A DNA stretch of 64,000 nt from Lotus japonicus (taxonomy: Eukaryota > Streptophyta > Magnoliopsida > Fabales > Fabaceae). The notes below the pieces were generated by a model. It worked only from the letters and a program-made list of their open reading frames with translations. It made no database searches and was not told where the DNA came from. A program made the translations under genes and the position numbers. Below are positions 20,883 to 30,592 of the stretch, piece after piece; position 1 is the first letter of the stretch, and each line of letters opens with the position of its first letter. The DNA is taken from positions 46,428,066-46,492,065 of the forward strand of contig NC_080042.1 in assembly GCF_012489685.1 (NCBI RefSeq), read 5' to 3'.

Positions 20883-22361
20883 CGAAAAAGCAAAATATCT
20901 CATTTTCTTTCCATCTTGGAGCCGCGAGTTTGAGGGAGCTTGGAAGAGAAGATTTTTCGCGAAAACTTGACTGATCTTCGTGCAGTTCGTCCCTACTTCT
21001 AGGTATCGAGGTAACTAGCATGAATCCTACCTCTGTTTACTGTTTCTGTTGCGTTTCTGAAGTCGTTTCTGTGCTCACAGTTTTGAGCTTTTTCTAAAAT
21101 TGTCCGATTTCTTCGATTTCTTGCTTGGGTTATGTTCTCTAGGTTCCCAAGAGCCTAAAACCTCTGTCAGTAAACGCTGATTGTGATTCAGTTGATAAAG
21201 ATCTGAAAAACTGATTCAAAACTCTTTTTGTCTCACATTTCGAAACTTTATTGTCAAAAAACTGTAATCTGACTTCGTGCCTTTAGGATTTGTTGTCACG
21301 GATGTCAAGAGGATCAATGCTGTCAAATTTGTTTTCAGAACTGATAACTTTGAGGTTTTGAGCTTTTATTTTGGACCAAAATGCCCCTGGATAGCCGTAT
21401 TTCGGCCCGATTGTCCGAAAATTGTTCTGACAGTTTCTTTGCCTTAGTTTTACCCTAAAACTACCTTGTGAATTGATTTGATCGAAGAAAAAGAGCCGGA
21501 GCTCTTTTTCCTTTGAGGCCGTGGGGTATTTCCTTTAGGGGGGGAGTTTTTCGTTTTCGAAAACTTGTCTTTTCGTACCCGGATGTCGTATTCTGAAGCT
21601 TTAATGCTTTGTCTATCGTTTATGTATTGTATTGCGATCGAACTAATTGATTTTGTTTGGATTCTGCTTTGTTTTTCCTCCGAGGTTCAGTTGAAGGAAC
21701 TTTGGAAGTTTCAAGGCATTCCTGTGAAGGAGATTTGATTTGCGAAGCTGGATCAGCTCGAGGTTAGGGCAACTTACATATATTAGCTATGATTGTATGA
21801 TAGGCGTCGATAAATTCGACTTATGCTTTATCTGATGTTGTTTATGATGATGATTTAATTGTTATGATTGTTTTCATAACTTATGATATTGATGATGTGA
21901 TGAATTGGGCGTTCTGACGCAACTTCGGAGTGGAGATTCATTGATCTGGTGATCTTTGATATTTCGGGTTGGATGAACAACCCTAGGCAAGTTCAAACGA
22001 GGGGTTTGAGACTTAGCCATTTGTTGGTATTCGTTGGTTTACTTAGACTTTCCCCGGGAAACTTCTTTTGGGTGGTTGGTTTTCGGAAAACCTAGAATGA
22101 ATAGAATTTCGAAAACTAAAGACTTTGGGAGGCTTAGACTTTGAGAAATAAACTCATAACCTGACTAATTCAATTCGAAACGTTTTTACTAAACGAATAA
22201 TTATAGGAGAACTAAAGGGGAAAATAATTGCGAAAGACGGGGAAAAGTCGACCTTGTTGTGGGTTTGGAGAGTTTTGGAATTGGGAAAGCCACTAAGGTG
22301 AGCTATGGTGATGATTGAAAGTCACCGAGTACTCTAGTACTCTTGGGAGTGTTGTGGAGCC

Positions 22362-22503
22362 GTGTTGTATTGACCGACACCTAGTGCTCTTGTAGTTTGA
22401 GCTGTGTTGTATTGACCGACACTAGACCCTTGTGTATTCTTGTTGGTGGAGTTGTGTTGTATTGACCGACACTAACTCCGAGTTGTGTTGTATTGACCGA
22501 CAC
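22362..22503 (+). repeat. Four copies of a 19-base motif in the solo LTR
   Basis: GTGTTGTATTGACCGACAC occurs near 22362, 22404, 22454 and 22485 with variable spacers. It lies just upstream of the hairpin array. Confidence 0.7.
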
Positions 22504-22594
22504 TAACTCATGGGTTTGTTGAGATTGGGTTGTGAGCTAAACACTTTCGTGGTAAGGGCGATTCGTTGTTTGGCTAACCATATTGCATCAATCG

Positions 22595-22822
22595 GGTGAA
22601 TAACGGGAATGGTTCTCCTGTGCATATCATGGTGAATAACGGGAATGGTTCACCTTGCATAAATGATGAATAACGGGAATGGTTCATCATATGGTGAATA
22701 ACGGGAATGGTTCACCAATGATGAATAACGGGAATGGTTCATCCAGGATGAATAACGGGAATGGTTCATCCATAGTGAAGAACGGGAATGCTTCACTTGT
22801 GGCGAACGGGAACGCGTCACAA
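22595..22822 (+). repeat. Array of eight short hairpins with covarying stems
   Basis: Units start at 22595, 22631, 22665, 22693, 22720, 22747, 22774 and 22801; the last five are spaced by exactly 27. Each has an arm such as GGTGAA, GATGAA or AGTGAA, a conserved loop (ACGGGAATG core) and the matching arm TTCACC, TTCATC or TTCACT. The arms change together between units. Unit 1 has one mismatch, and unit 8 is shortened and uses a wobble pair. Confidence 0.85.
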
Positions 22823-22989
22823 ATCCGGATTCATGATTGCATATCACGCATACATTCATTCTGACTTGAATTGTGTGCTGGTTGTTTATTGAAGCAATGT
22901 TAGAGCCATAACATGCTAGGATTGTTTATATATACATATATCAACATATATCTATACCCCTATCACATGTTGAGTGTATATCTACGTAT

Positions 22990-23390
22990 TTCTGTGAGTT
23001 GACCCTAGCGCCTTGGCTTTGGTTTATGTTTGTGTTTGGGCGGTCGGCCTGCTGCCAGATGTCGACGGTGGATTGGGTTTCGACGGTCTCTCCCTCGGGG
23101 GGGGGGGGGAATCAGGTCTGAGCTGGTTGATCGATATGCCCCACCGCTTGGGTGATCTATCTTGTGGGTCATCGGGCGACGTACCGGGAAAGGGTCATGG
23201 AGGACCGGACTGACGAGCGTGGACGTCTGACGAAAGGAGTTCTACGACGCATGAAGCTGAGCTTCAACTTGCCGACTCCAGATCGCTGTGGGCTTGGTAC
23301 TGGGAGGTTAGGTTTAGGCAGGCGTCATGTTTTGTGTAGAGCTCTGATTCGTTTTGCTTTTGGGACAGGGTAGGTTTCCGACGCATGGCT
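22990..23390 (+). pseudogene. Decayed LTR-borne ORF in the solo LTR
   Basis: Starts at an ATG near 23056 in the context CAGATGTC. It reads MSTVDWVSTVSPSGG, then breaks at a long G run. In other frames it resumes with HRATYRERVMEDRTDERGRL and KGVLRRMKLSFNLPTPDRC. These match, block for block, the intact ORF at 55530-56009. It is a frameshifted homologue. Confidence 0.65.
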
Positions 23391-24308
23391 TTTTGTGTGG
23401 TTCTCTCTAAGGAATCACAGTGAGTCAGTCGGACCATAGGGGTCTTTGCTTAGGCCATTTTTGAGGCCGACTATCTTCTTGTGGGTTGTAATTATAAACT
23501 TTCTTACTCACACTTCGGGTTCTGTATATATTTGCCTCCGGGCATACTACTTTGGAGTCACTGCGGGTGCGTGTGACGTGGGAGTGCAGCTGAGGCTGTA
23601 CATGTGCATATATTGTACATCGGTTAGTTTAGTTGTTGGGTTTTGTCTTTATTTCCTTTATCGCTTTTATTTAAAGGAATCAATCGGAAAAAAAAATTAC
23701 CTGTTTTTCGCGTAAAGTTTATTTTTGGTTACTAAAGTGACACCTGGAAATCGGGGTGTTACATCTTGACTCCTCCACTGGCATCTGAACTGAAACCGCA
23801 ACTGGCTCCATTGGCACCTGAACCTCAGCAGCTACCTCTTCGGAAGGATCTGACTCGACCGAAGCGACTTGTGCACCAACGTCCTCGGGATAGTAAAACC
23901 TCGGCGGCGGATACGGCATGATGATCTTCCCTGTCATCCTTTGAATTTCCACTATGTTGCCCTGTTTGTCTTTTCCGGTGAGTTTGATATCGCCGACATA
24001 CACACGGCGAACCCCGGACGTGTCGGACGTCCAGGCCTGGTCCCGCTTCTCATCATAAAGCTTCATCTCCCAGGAGTGGGTCGTCGTTGATATCATCACG
24101 ACCATCTACCCCCCCCCCCCCACAAATAACAAATAGACAAGTAGCGCAAGGGTCAGGTCGCAAGTATAACATAATCACAAACCATATCATTATACACATT
24201 AATCATTCGTTTATGGAATCAGTTTTTATAACAGTCAGTTAGTTACACTAACGCATCGTCACATCACACAAGCTAGAAGGTGTTACATTGTGGACATTTT
24301 TATTGAGG

Positions 24309-25500
24309 CTAAAGGCAATATTTATTGCCGATAAAACCGCTTTTGGTTGTAGTGTTTGGAATACTAGAGCACTTGATATCATTTAAAAACTTAGTAGTAA
24401 AGCACTCTGATTGTATAACTGAATCCTCATCTGACCTGCAAGTTGTATCAGTACTAAAGTATTCTACTAGCTTACCGGGGATTAAGTTCAACATTAAATC
24501 CTTAACCATCTCAACTGATTCAAGAGTGAGAGAGAGTATGCATCTATCTTAAAAAAACTTGAAATCTTTCATGTTATTCAAGAGATCAGGATTTGCATAA
24601 TAAACCAAATCAAGAATAGGATTATCACCTTACTCTATTAAAATATCATAAGATATTTCTATACTCTCATTTGATTAAAAATAACAATTATCAATTTGAA
24701 GAATCCAATCAGCAAATGCATTTATATCAGCTGCAAGTTCTAGGATTTAACACTTCTTAATTTTATATTAGCCGTTAACTTCAACACTTTACAGTGCTTC
24801 AATAATTGAGAGGAATTGATAGTAACTTTAACATTATCTTGTCTAGTTCCTTTCATAATAACAGATAGAATCTTCCTAAAGCTGCCTAAAGTCACCTCGA
24901 AGCACTTCAATTTTAGCACCAATAATTTGTCTGAATTGCTTTTACTCTCATCAAATCCTTAATGTTCTATCCAAGGATTCAACATAAAACGTATTCAACG
25001 TCGGAGCTTCATCCTAAATAATTAACTTACTTTGCAAAAGTAAATTTACACAGAAGCTTCCTTGTTTAATATTACAGGTAGATAAATCATTCATCTGAAG
25101 AAAAATTCATAATGTTGAATGAGCAGTTCTACCCACGTAGTAACAATGAAGGAATACCACTAGAAGCTACATTCAAAACAATTAATCCTTTAGACCGTAG
25201 ACTCGCAAACAATGTATTCCAAATAAAGGTTTTCGCTATTCCTTTTGTATCTGTAGAAAAGAGAAAACCACCACAATTAGACAAAATAGATTCCATTATA
25301 TGATTATAGACCTACTTTTGTTCATCTATCATCAAATTTAACAAATTCATGCACTTAGCAGACATCTCATCTCTATTATAGTTAAGCTCATCCACTATAA
25401 ACTTATTTTAAAATAGAAGTAGATCAAAATATTCGGGGACATGTAAATAATGAGAGATTGTCCATTACGCTGAAACAATTTTTTCATCTCTACATACACA
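24309..25500 (-). pseudogene. PIF1-like helicase of Helitron type, decayed (left arm)
   Basis: Minus-strand translations give FRKILSVIMKGTRQDNVKVT, SQLLKHCKVLKLTAN and, further on, GKLVEYFSTDTTCRS. These are conserved blocks of the PIF1 helicase region of plant Helitron RepHel proteins. A degraded Walker A region (IAKTFIWNT-like) lies near 25230. Many stops and frameshifts interrupt it, and the Rep endonuclease part is not visible. The product would unwind DNA during rolling-circle transposition; this copy is dead. Confidence 0.65.
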
Positions 25501-26515
25501 AGTTTCTTAACTCATCATCACTAATTTGCAGATATGAAAACGAACATTTGAAAAAATAATTACTCTAGATAAATATTTATATCACCAATTTATTATTTAA
25601 AAACCTAATTTCAAACAGTTTGGGTTTATTTAATTACATTACATACATGCTATTTAACGATATCTCTGACTTCCATACAAAATTTCGTATGCTAACAATT
25701 TTCTTGTAGCTTCATATACTTCATTTGGTTTAGTGACTGTGCTCATTATAGAAAAGTGACAAATAACTGTCTAAATTAATGTCCAGATCCAAGATCACTA
25801 GTCTCTTTTATTCTATTTACGAATTCTCTATTGTCTTTCAACAAACTCTAGATGTATCACGCTTCCTTGAAGGTTCGGTATATTATCTCATTCACTGTTT
25901 TTATGTTGTCGAAATGCGCACAATTCTTTTGAATAGCGAGAAGGATTTTCATATAATATAGTTCTCCAGTACCCATGAGAATACAATTCAAACTTGATTA
26001 CAAATCCTTTCATTACTAGAGTATTAAAAAGTGGATTTGCAATTGGCATGCTCAATTATATTCCCATGGGTACTGGAGAGATATATTATATGTAGAACCT
26101 TCTTAGTATTCAAAAGAGTTGTATGAGTTTTGATAGCATAAAATAGTGCATGAGATAATATACCGAAACTTCAAGGAAGTATGTTACATCTTGGGTTTGT
26201 TGAAAGACGATAGAAAAACTCATAGATGGAAGAAAAGAGGCAATTGATTTTAGATTTGGACACCAATTGAGATGGTTTTTTGTCGCATTGTTGTTAATGA
26301 GCACAGTCGGTAAACTAGATGAAGTATGAGAAGCTACATGGAAACTGTTAACCAACAAAATTTTGTATGAAAGACAAAGATGTCTTCAAATACCAGGTAT
26401 GTGCTTGAAGAGACTCAATTACACTATTTGAAATTAGGTTTTAATTGATGATATAAATATCTGTCGAAAGTAATTTTTTATTCAAATCTTCATTTTAATA
26501 TCTGGAAATTATTGA

Positions 26516-27500
26516 TGATGAGTTAAGAAACTTGTGTCTGGTAGAGTTCGAAAACTTGTGTCTGGAGATCTCTCAGGGATTTTGATTATTTACCTGCCCC
26601 TTAATCTTCTGAGATTTATAGTGGATGAACTTAACTACAGTAGATGTCAAATGTCTATTAAGTGCATGAATTTTTTAATGGAATATCTTTTCTCTGTTTG
26701 TGGTTATTTTTTCTTTTCGTACATATACGGAGGACCAGGGAAAACCTTTACTTGGAATACATTTGCGAGTCTATGGTCCCAAGGTTTAATTGTTCCGAAT
26801 GTAGCTTCCAATGGTATTTCTTCATTGTTACTGCTGGGGGTAGAACTACACATTCAAGATTATGTATTCCTCTTTAGGTGAATGATTTATTTACTTGTAA
26901 CATCAGACAAGAATGCTTACGTGCAAATTTACTTCTGCAAACTAAGTTGATTATTTGGGATAAAGCTCCCATGTTGACTAATTTTGGCTTTGAAGCCTTG
27001 GATAGAACATTGAGGGATTTGATGAGAGCACTCGATGAAAGAAATTCAGACAAACCATTTTGCTGTAGTGCTTAATTAGAGGCGACTTTAGACATATTTT
27101 TTCCTGTTATTCTAGTTATTCTAAAAGGAACAAGACATGATATTATCAATTCCTCTCAATTACTTAATCACTGTAAAGTTTTGAAGTTAACTACTAATAT
27201 GAGATAAAGAAGTGTTGGATCCCTTGAACTTCCAGCTTATATAAATGCATTTGATGATTGGATTCTTCAAATTAGTAATGGTTAGTTTGAATCAAATGAG
27301 ATTGGAATCTGATATAGAAATACCTGCAAATATTTTAGTAGAGCAAAGTGATTATCCTATTATTGATTTGGTTAATTTTTCATAACCTAATATCTTGAAT
27401 AACATGAAATATTTTAATTTTTATAAGAAAGATTCATATTGTGTCACTCTAGAATTAGTTGAGATGGTTAATAATTTTATGTTGATTTTTAATCTTAATT
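26516..27500 (+). pseudogene. PIF1-like helicase of Helitron type, decayed (right arm)
   Basis: Plus-strand frames give a Walker A-like YGGPGKTFTWNTFASLWSQG, then LLLQTKLIIWDKAPM (Walker B region, with Lys for Glu), FEALDRTLRDLMRALDE and LLNHCKVLKLTTNMR. The order matches the helicase domain of Helitron RepHel. Stops fall after FLFR, CCSA and repeatedly beyond 27230. It is the inverse counterpart of the left-arm copy and shares a similar extent. Confidence 0.65.
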
Positions 27501-27860
27501 GCAGACAAGCTTATTATTAGTCTAAGTTAATTCTTCTCAATATTTGGATGTGCATCAAGTGTTCAAAAACATTTCATCTACTTCAATTAAATTTCTATCT
27601 CTGCTGCCTTTAGTTTCTTCAATTATATTTTAAGCATAAATATTTATATATAACATAATGTGGTCAACAACATTCTTTAGGGATGTAATGTTTATTACAA
27701 TGGTTATATTGGTTGTTTCTTTCGGTTTGTCTCCTTGGGTGCAAAAGTGAAGTCCAAAGTAACAAAGAACAGACTTAGGGAAATAACTGGACATTCTTTC
27801 TGTGGTTAGTGGGTTGTGCTTTTTAGTTTATTTTTTCATTTACATAAAATCACATTTCTC

Positions 27861-27864
<4 letters not shown>

Positions 27865-27911
<47 letters not shown>
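27865..27911. repeat. (TA)n microsatellite
   Basis: About 23 uninterrupted TA units. Confidence 0.95.
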
Positions 27912-27916
<5 letters not shown>

Positions 27917-28106
27917 TACTCCCACTACTTTTTATGAACCTGCACTCAACACTTTTTCTTTTGGACAAAAATGCCTCACTTTTCTTTTCAAAAAACCGTT
28001 CACACGACTATTAAGTCACATGAAATTTTTTAAGTGATCACATGACTATTAATTTGATTTTAATATGGACTGTTCATGATTAGATATTACGGACTTACGG
28101 TCGTGA

Positions 28107-28109
<3 letters not shown>

Positions 28110-28162
<53 letters not shown>
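28110..28162. repeat. (TA)n microsatellite
   Basis: About 26 TA units, 198 bases to the right of the previous TA tract. Confidence 0.95.
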
Positions 28163-28164
<2 letters not shown>

Positions 28165-28265
28165 CTTTATTAGGTTTTGTCCAACTGTGCTTCTAAATTC
28201 AAAGTAGAATAATGTTTTCAACATCTTCTATATCTTAAAAGTTAAAGTTTAAAACAAAATTCAAT

Positions 28266-29777
28266 GGCTTAATTGTTGTTTTGCTCTTCATCTTTCACTC
28301 ATGTGTGATTTGACTCTCATGTTTAAAACGAGCGATTCTGCTCCCTCATCTTTCAATTTATGAAAATCAAGTCCTTCCGTTATACCGTCGTTTAAAGTTT
28401 GACGGAACTGGCTGACGTGGCGTTCATTAAATGACATGGTTCTGACAAACTGAGCACTTGGATGCCATTTGGATACCACTTTACTAAATTAATAAAAATA
28501 ATAATTAAATAAATGAAAAAAATAATTAAAAAAAACCGAAATTACCAATCCCTAATTAAATCTGGGTTCATCCTCATCTCCTCCTCCTAGTTCATCCTTA
28601 TCCTTCATTGTTCATCTTTATCTCCTCTCCCCTTCGTTCATCTTCAACTCCGTTTTTCTCTTCCTCTTCTGTTACACTTCTCCTTTTCTTCTTCTTCTTC
28701 CATCCTAGAGATTCAACCCAAATCTGAAAACCCAGATTTTTCCCAAATTGTAAGGACCCAAATCTAAAAACCAGTAGTTTCCCTCCCCCAACCGTCACCT
28801 CTGTCGTGAAACTCCTCGTCGTTGGTACCCCAAGTCGACATCATAATCGTCATCACTTTTCGTGGATCTAGGGGTTGAATGGGACTGTGAGTGTGAGGTC
28901 CTTCTCTTCATTTTTTTGATCTGCAGGTCGAGTGAATTTGTGGGTGGTGGTTTTCGTTTAGGGGTGGGGGTTTCAGGTCTAGGGGTTGGATTTAATGGTG
29001 GCTGGGGTTCTGGTTTAGGGAGAGGTAAAAAGAAGGAGAAAAAAAAAGAGGGGTTGAGAAGGAAGTGGTGGTAGTACCGCTAGATCTTTTGGTGAGAAGA
29101 GGTGACTGACAATGGATATAACGATGAGGTTGGGTGAGAAGTGAGCCAGTACGGTTGTTTCATGTGAAAACCTTCATTGCATTGTGAATTGTTATTCTAC
29201 TCTTTTTCTTTTGGTGAGCTTGGACATTGCGTTGTTAACTTTCAAGTGTGGCTTATGAGAAACAATAAAAAGTTTCAAAATTGAATTTTTAATTACTTTT
29301 ATAAATTGTTTGTTTGATTCGGTACTAATTGTTATTGAGGATGATATTTCTAAGATTTTTTGGGTTTTGTGTTGATTTTCTGGGTTTTATTTAAGATGAT
29401 GGAAGGAGGAGGATGAAGATGATGGGGATGAAGATCATAAAAGAATTATTAGTATTGAAAAATACTCGTTTAAGGTTAATTTCGTTTTTTAAATTTATTT
29501 GTTTTACTTTTAATTTGTTTTATTTGTTTTATTTACTGATGTGTCATTCTTGGTGGTGTAATCAGCAAAGCCAAGTCAGTTTCAAAAAAAAATTAGCAAA
29601 GCCACATCATCCTTGGTGGTGCAACAAGAATATTCCGTCTGATATTTAACGGTAGATTGACAGAGAGACCCAATTTTCACAAATTGAAAGATGAGGCAGT
29701 AAAATCACTCGTTTTAAATATGAGGGAGTCAAATCACACATGAGTAAAAGATGAGGGAGCAAAACTGCAACTAAGCT
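28266..29777. mobile_element. Second non-autonomous Mutator-like element
   Basis: The left end starts GGCTTAATTG and the right end is its inverse with a few changes. The matched arms run well over 130 bases, with shared blocks such as ACTCATGTGTGATTTGACTC and TTTAAAACGAG. The flanks AAATTCAAT (28257-28265) and AAATTTAAT (29778-29786) form a 9-bp duplication with one mismatch. Size (1.5 kb) and organisation parallel the MULE at 10998, but the terminal sequences differ. No transposase is present. The interior carries T/C-rich and G-rich inverse blocks. Confidence 0.65.
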
Positions 29778-29786
29778 AAATTTAAT

Positions 29787-30592
29787 AAGCATACTGATAC
29801 TGTATAGTTGGGAGAATAAATCTCCATCATCATTTTTTTTCATCTCAGAAAAGCATTTGATTCCCATCTTTTTTAAAAAGTTATAAATTTATAAGGTCTT
29901 TTTGGAGAAATTAAATGAAAGAAATAAAGGTTGAGGTGATTTTTTCCTCAACCACATCCGGCAGAGATGAAACTAATTTCCTCAAAACTCACTTAGAATC
30001 CATTAAGTGGAGAGGTCTTTCCTAACAAAATTTTCTCCATACAAAATGCTTAAGTCCAACTATCTACTAGCTATGCTAAAAGTTGATGGTTAAGCTTGAG
30101 ACTTCTGCATAAAGTTATTATTTAAAATACTCGATTATTATAATTTCCTTATTAGTTTTTAAGTTTTCATTGAGAAGTTTTCTCAAACTGACTCTTAAAT
30201 CAATATTTCATTTTTAGTATTCAGGGTCAATATTTCAGTTTTAGTATTTAGGAGGCTATAGCATAGGATAAGGGACACTTAGTCAAAGAGAAAATAATTC
30301 ATAAGAGATTCCAAAATTTGGTTCATCCAGAATATGGCAAACTACAAATCATTCATTTGTGGGAAACACTCAAGATATATATAGCTAACAAAATTGGGTT
30401 ACAATTGAAACTGAACATTCACTCGTTAATTCTATTTCTTGGGAGGCGCGGGTGATAAAGAATTACCATTGGCATGATATTACATAATGAAGCTTCAGTT
30501 GCATTTTTTTCTAGGTGCCGAATCTCGCAGTTGCTTGAAAATTGCAATTCAACAAGCTCGCATTGGATTAATATAACACCAACGACCATGCT
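29787..30592. other. Downstream flank of RCL1
   Basis: Non-coding, AT-rich sequence. The 3' UTR and polyadenylation site of the minus-strand RCL1 gene should lie here, close to 30400-30592. No other gene or repeat boundary is recognised. Confidence 0.35.

Larger units (their letters stand above)
20181..23763 (+). mobile_element. Tekay-type solo LTR (3.58 kb), perfect TSD
   Basis: Starts TGTAAGACCTGG and ends ATCGGGGTGTTACA. TCTTG is present directly outside both ends (20176-20180 and 23764-23768). The 3' half aligns by motif order with the 4.05-kb LTRs of the gypsy element at 52440-64000, including the LTR-borne ORF and the terminal 60 bases. There is no primer site, PPT or internal domain, so it is a solo LTR left by recombination between the two LTRs. 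Confidence 0.9.
19990..24105 (-). pseudogene. LTR-borne ORF interrupted by the solo LTR
   Basis: From ATG 24105 the frame reads MVVMISTTTHSWEMKLYDEK, then a compact domain (RRVYVGDIKLTGKDKQGNIV), a Pro/Tyr block (MPYPPPRFYYPEDV) and an acidic Met-Glu-Pro region to 23769. With the solo LTR and one target copy removed it stays in frame to a TAG (about 20128). It then runs on to a basic PLKKRRIN, which is nuclear-signal-like, and ends at 19990. The domain is unknown to me. Frame continuity across the insertion supports the nested order. Confidence 0.45.
16706..24287. mobile_element. Mosaic LTR-type insertion with TTGTG target duplication
   Basis: The left end is TGTAACACCCC and the right end is GGTGTTACA, inverse copies of a common gypsy LTR terminus. 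TTGTG occurs on both sides (16701-16705 and 24288-24292). Without the nested solo LTR the insertion is about 4 kb. The interior is mixed: 16706-17210 looks like the start of a plus-strand LTR, while 17600-20180 and 23770-24287 carry minus-strand ORFs, LTR 3' ends and primer sites. It could be an internally rearranged non-autonomous element or an unequal recombinant. Orientation is therefore left open. Confidence 0.5.
19599..24287 (-). repeat. Minus-strand LTR split by a solo LTR
   Basis: Removing 20181-23763 and one TCTTG copy leaves about 1.1 kb that starts TGTAACACC (at 24287, minus strand) and ends GCATTACA (at 19599), followed by a primer-binding site. The last 60 bases resemble the ends of the other Tekay-type LTRs in the window (GTTACT...GTGACAC... 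pattern). I therefore read it as one LTR of a minus-strand gypsy-like element. Confidence 0.45.
24309..27520. repeat. Large degenerate palindrome of Helitron sequence
   Basis: The two helicase copies face away from each other, and the spacer between them is also inversely matched. TCTCCAGTACCCATG near 25960 pairs with CATGGGTACTGGAGA near 26065, and the matching continues outward to both helicase arms. The centre is near 26015 and each arm is about 1.5-1.7 kb. Divergence is high, so it is old. Confidence 0.65.

Noticed and set aside
22595..22822. A CRISPR-like array, because of regularly spaced 27-base repeats
   Set aside because: Plant nuclear context, no unique spacers, and the repeats are contiguous hairpins within a solo LTR.
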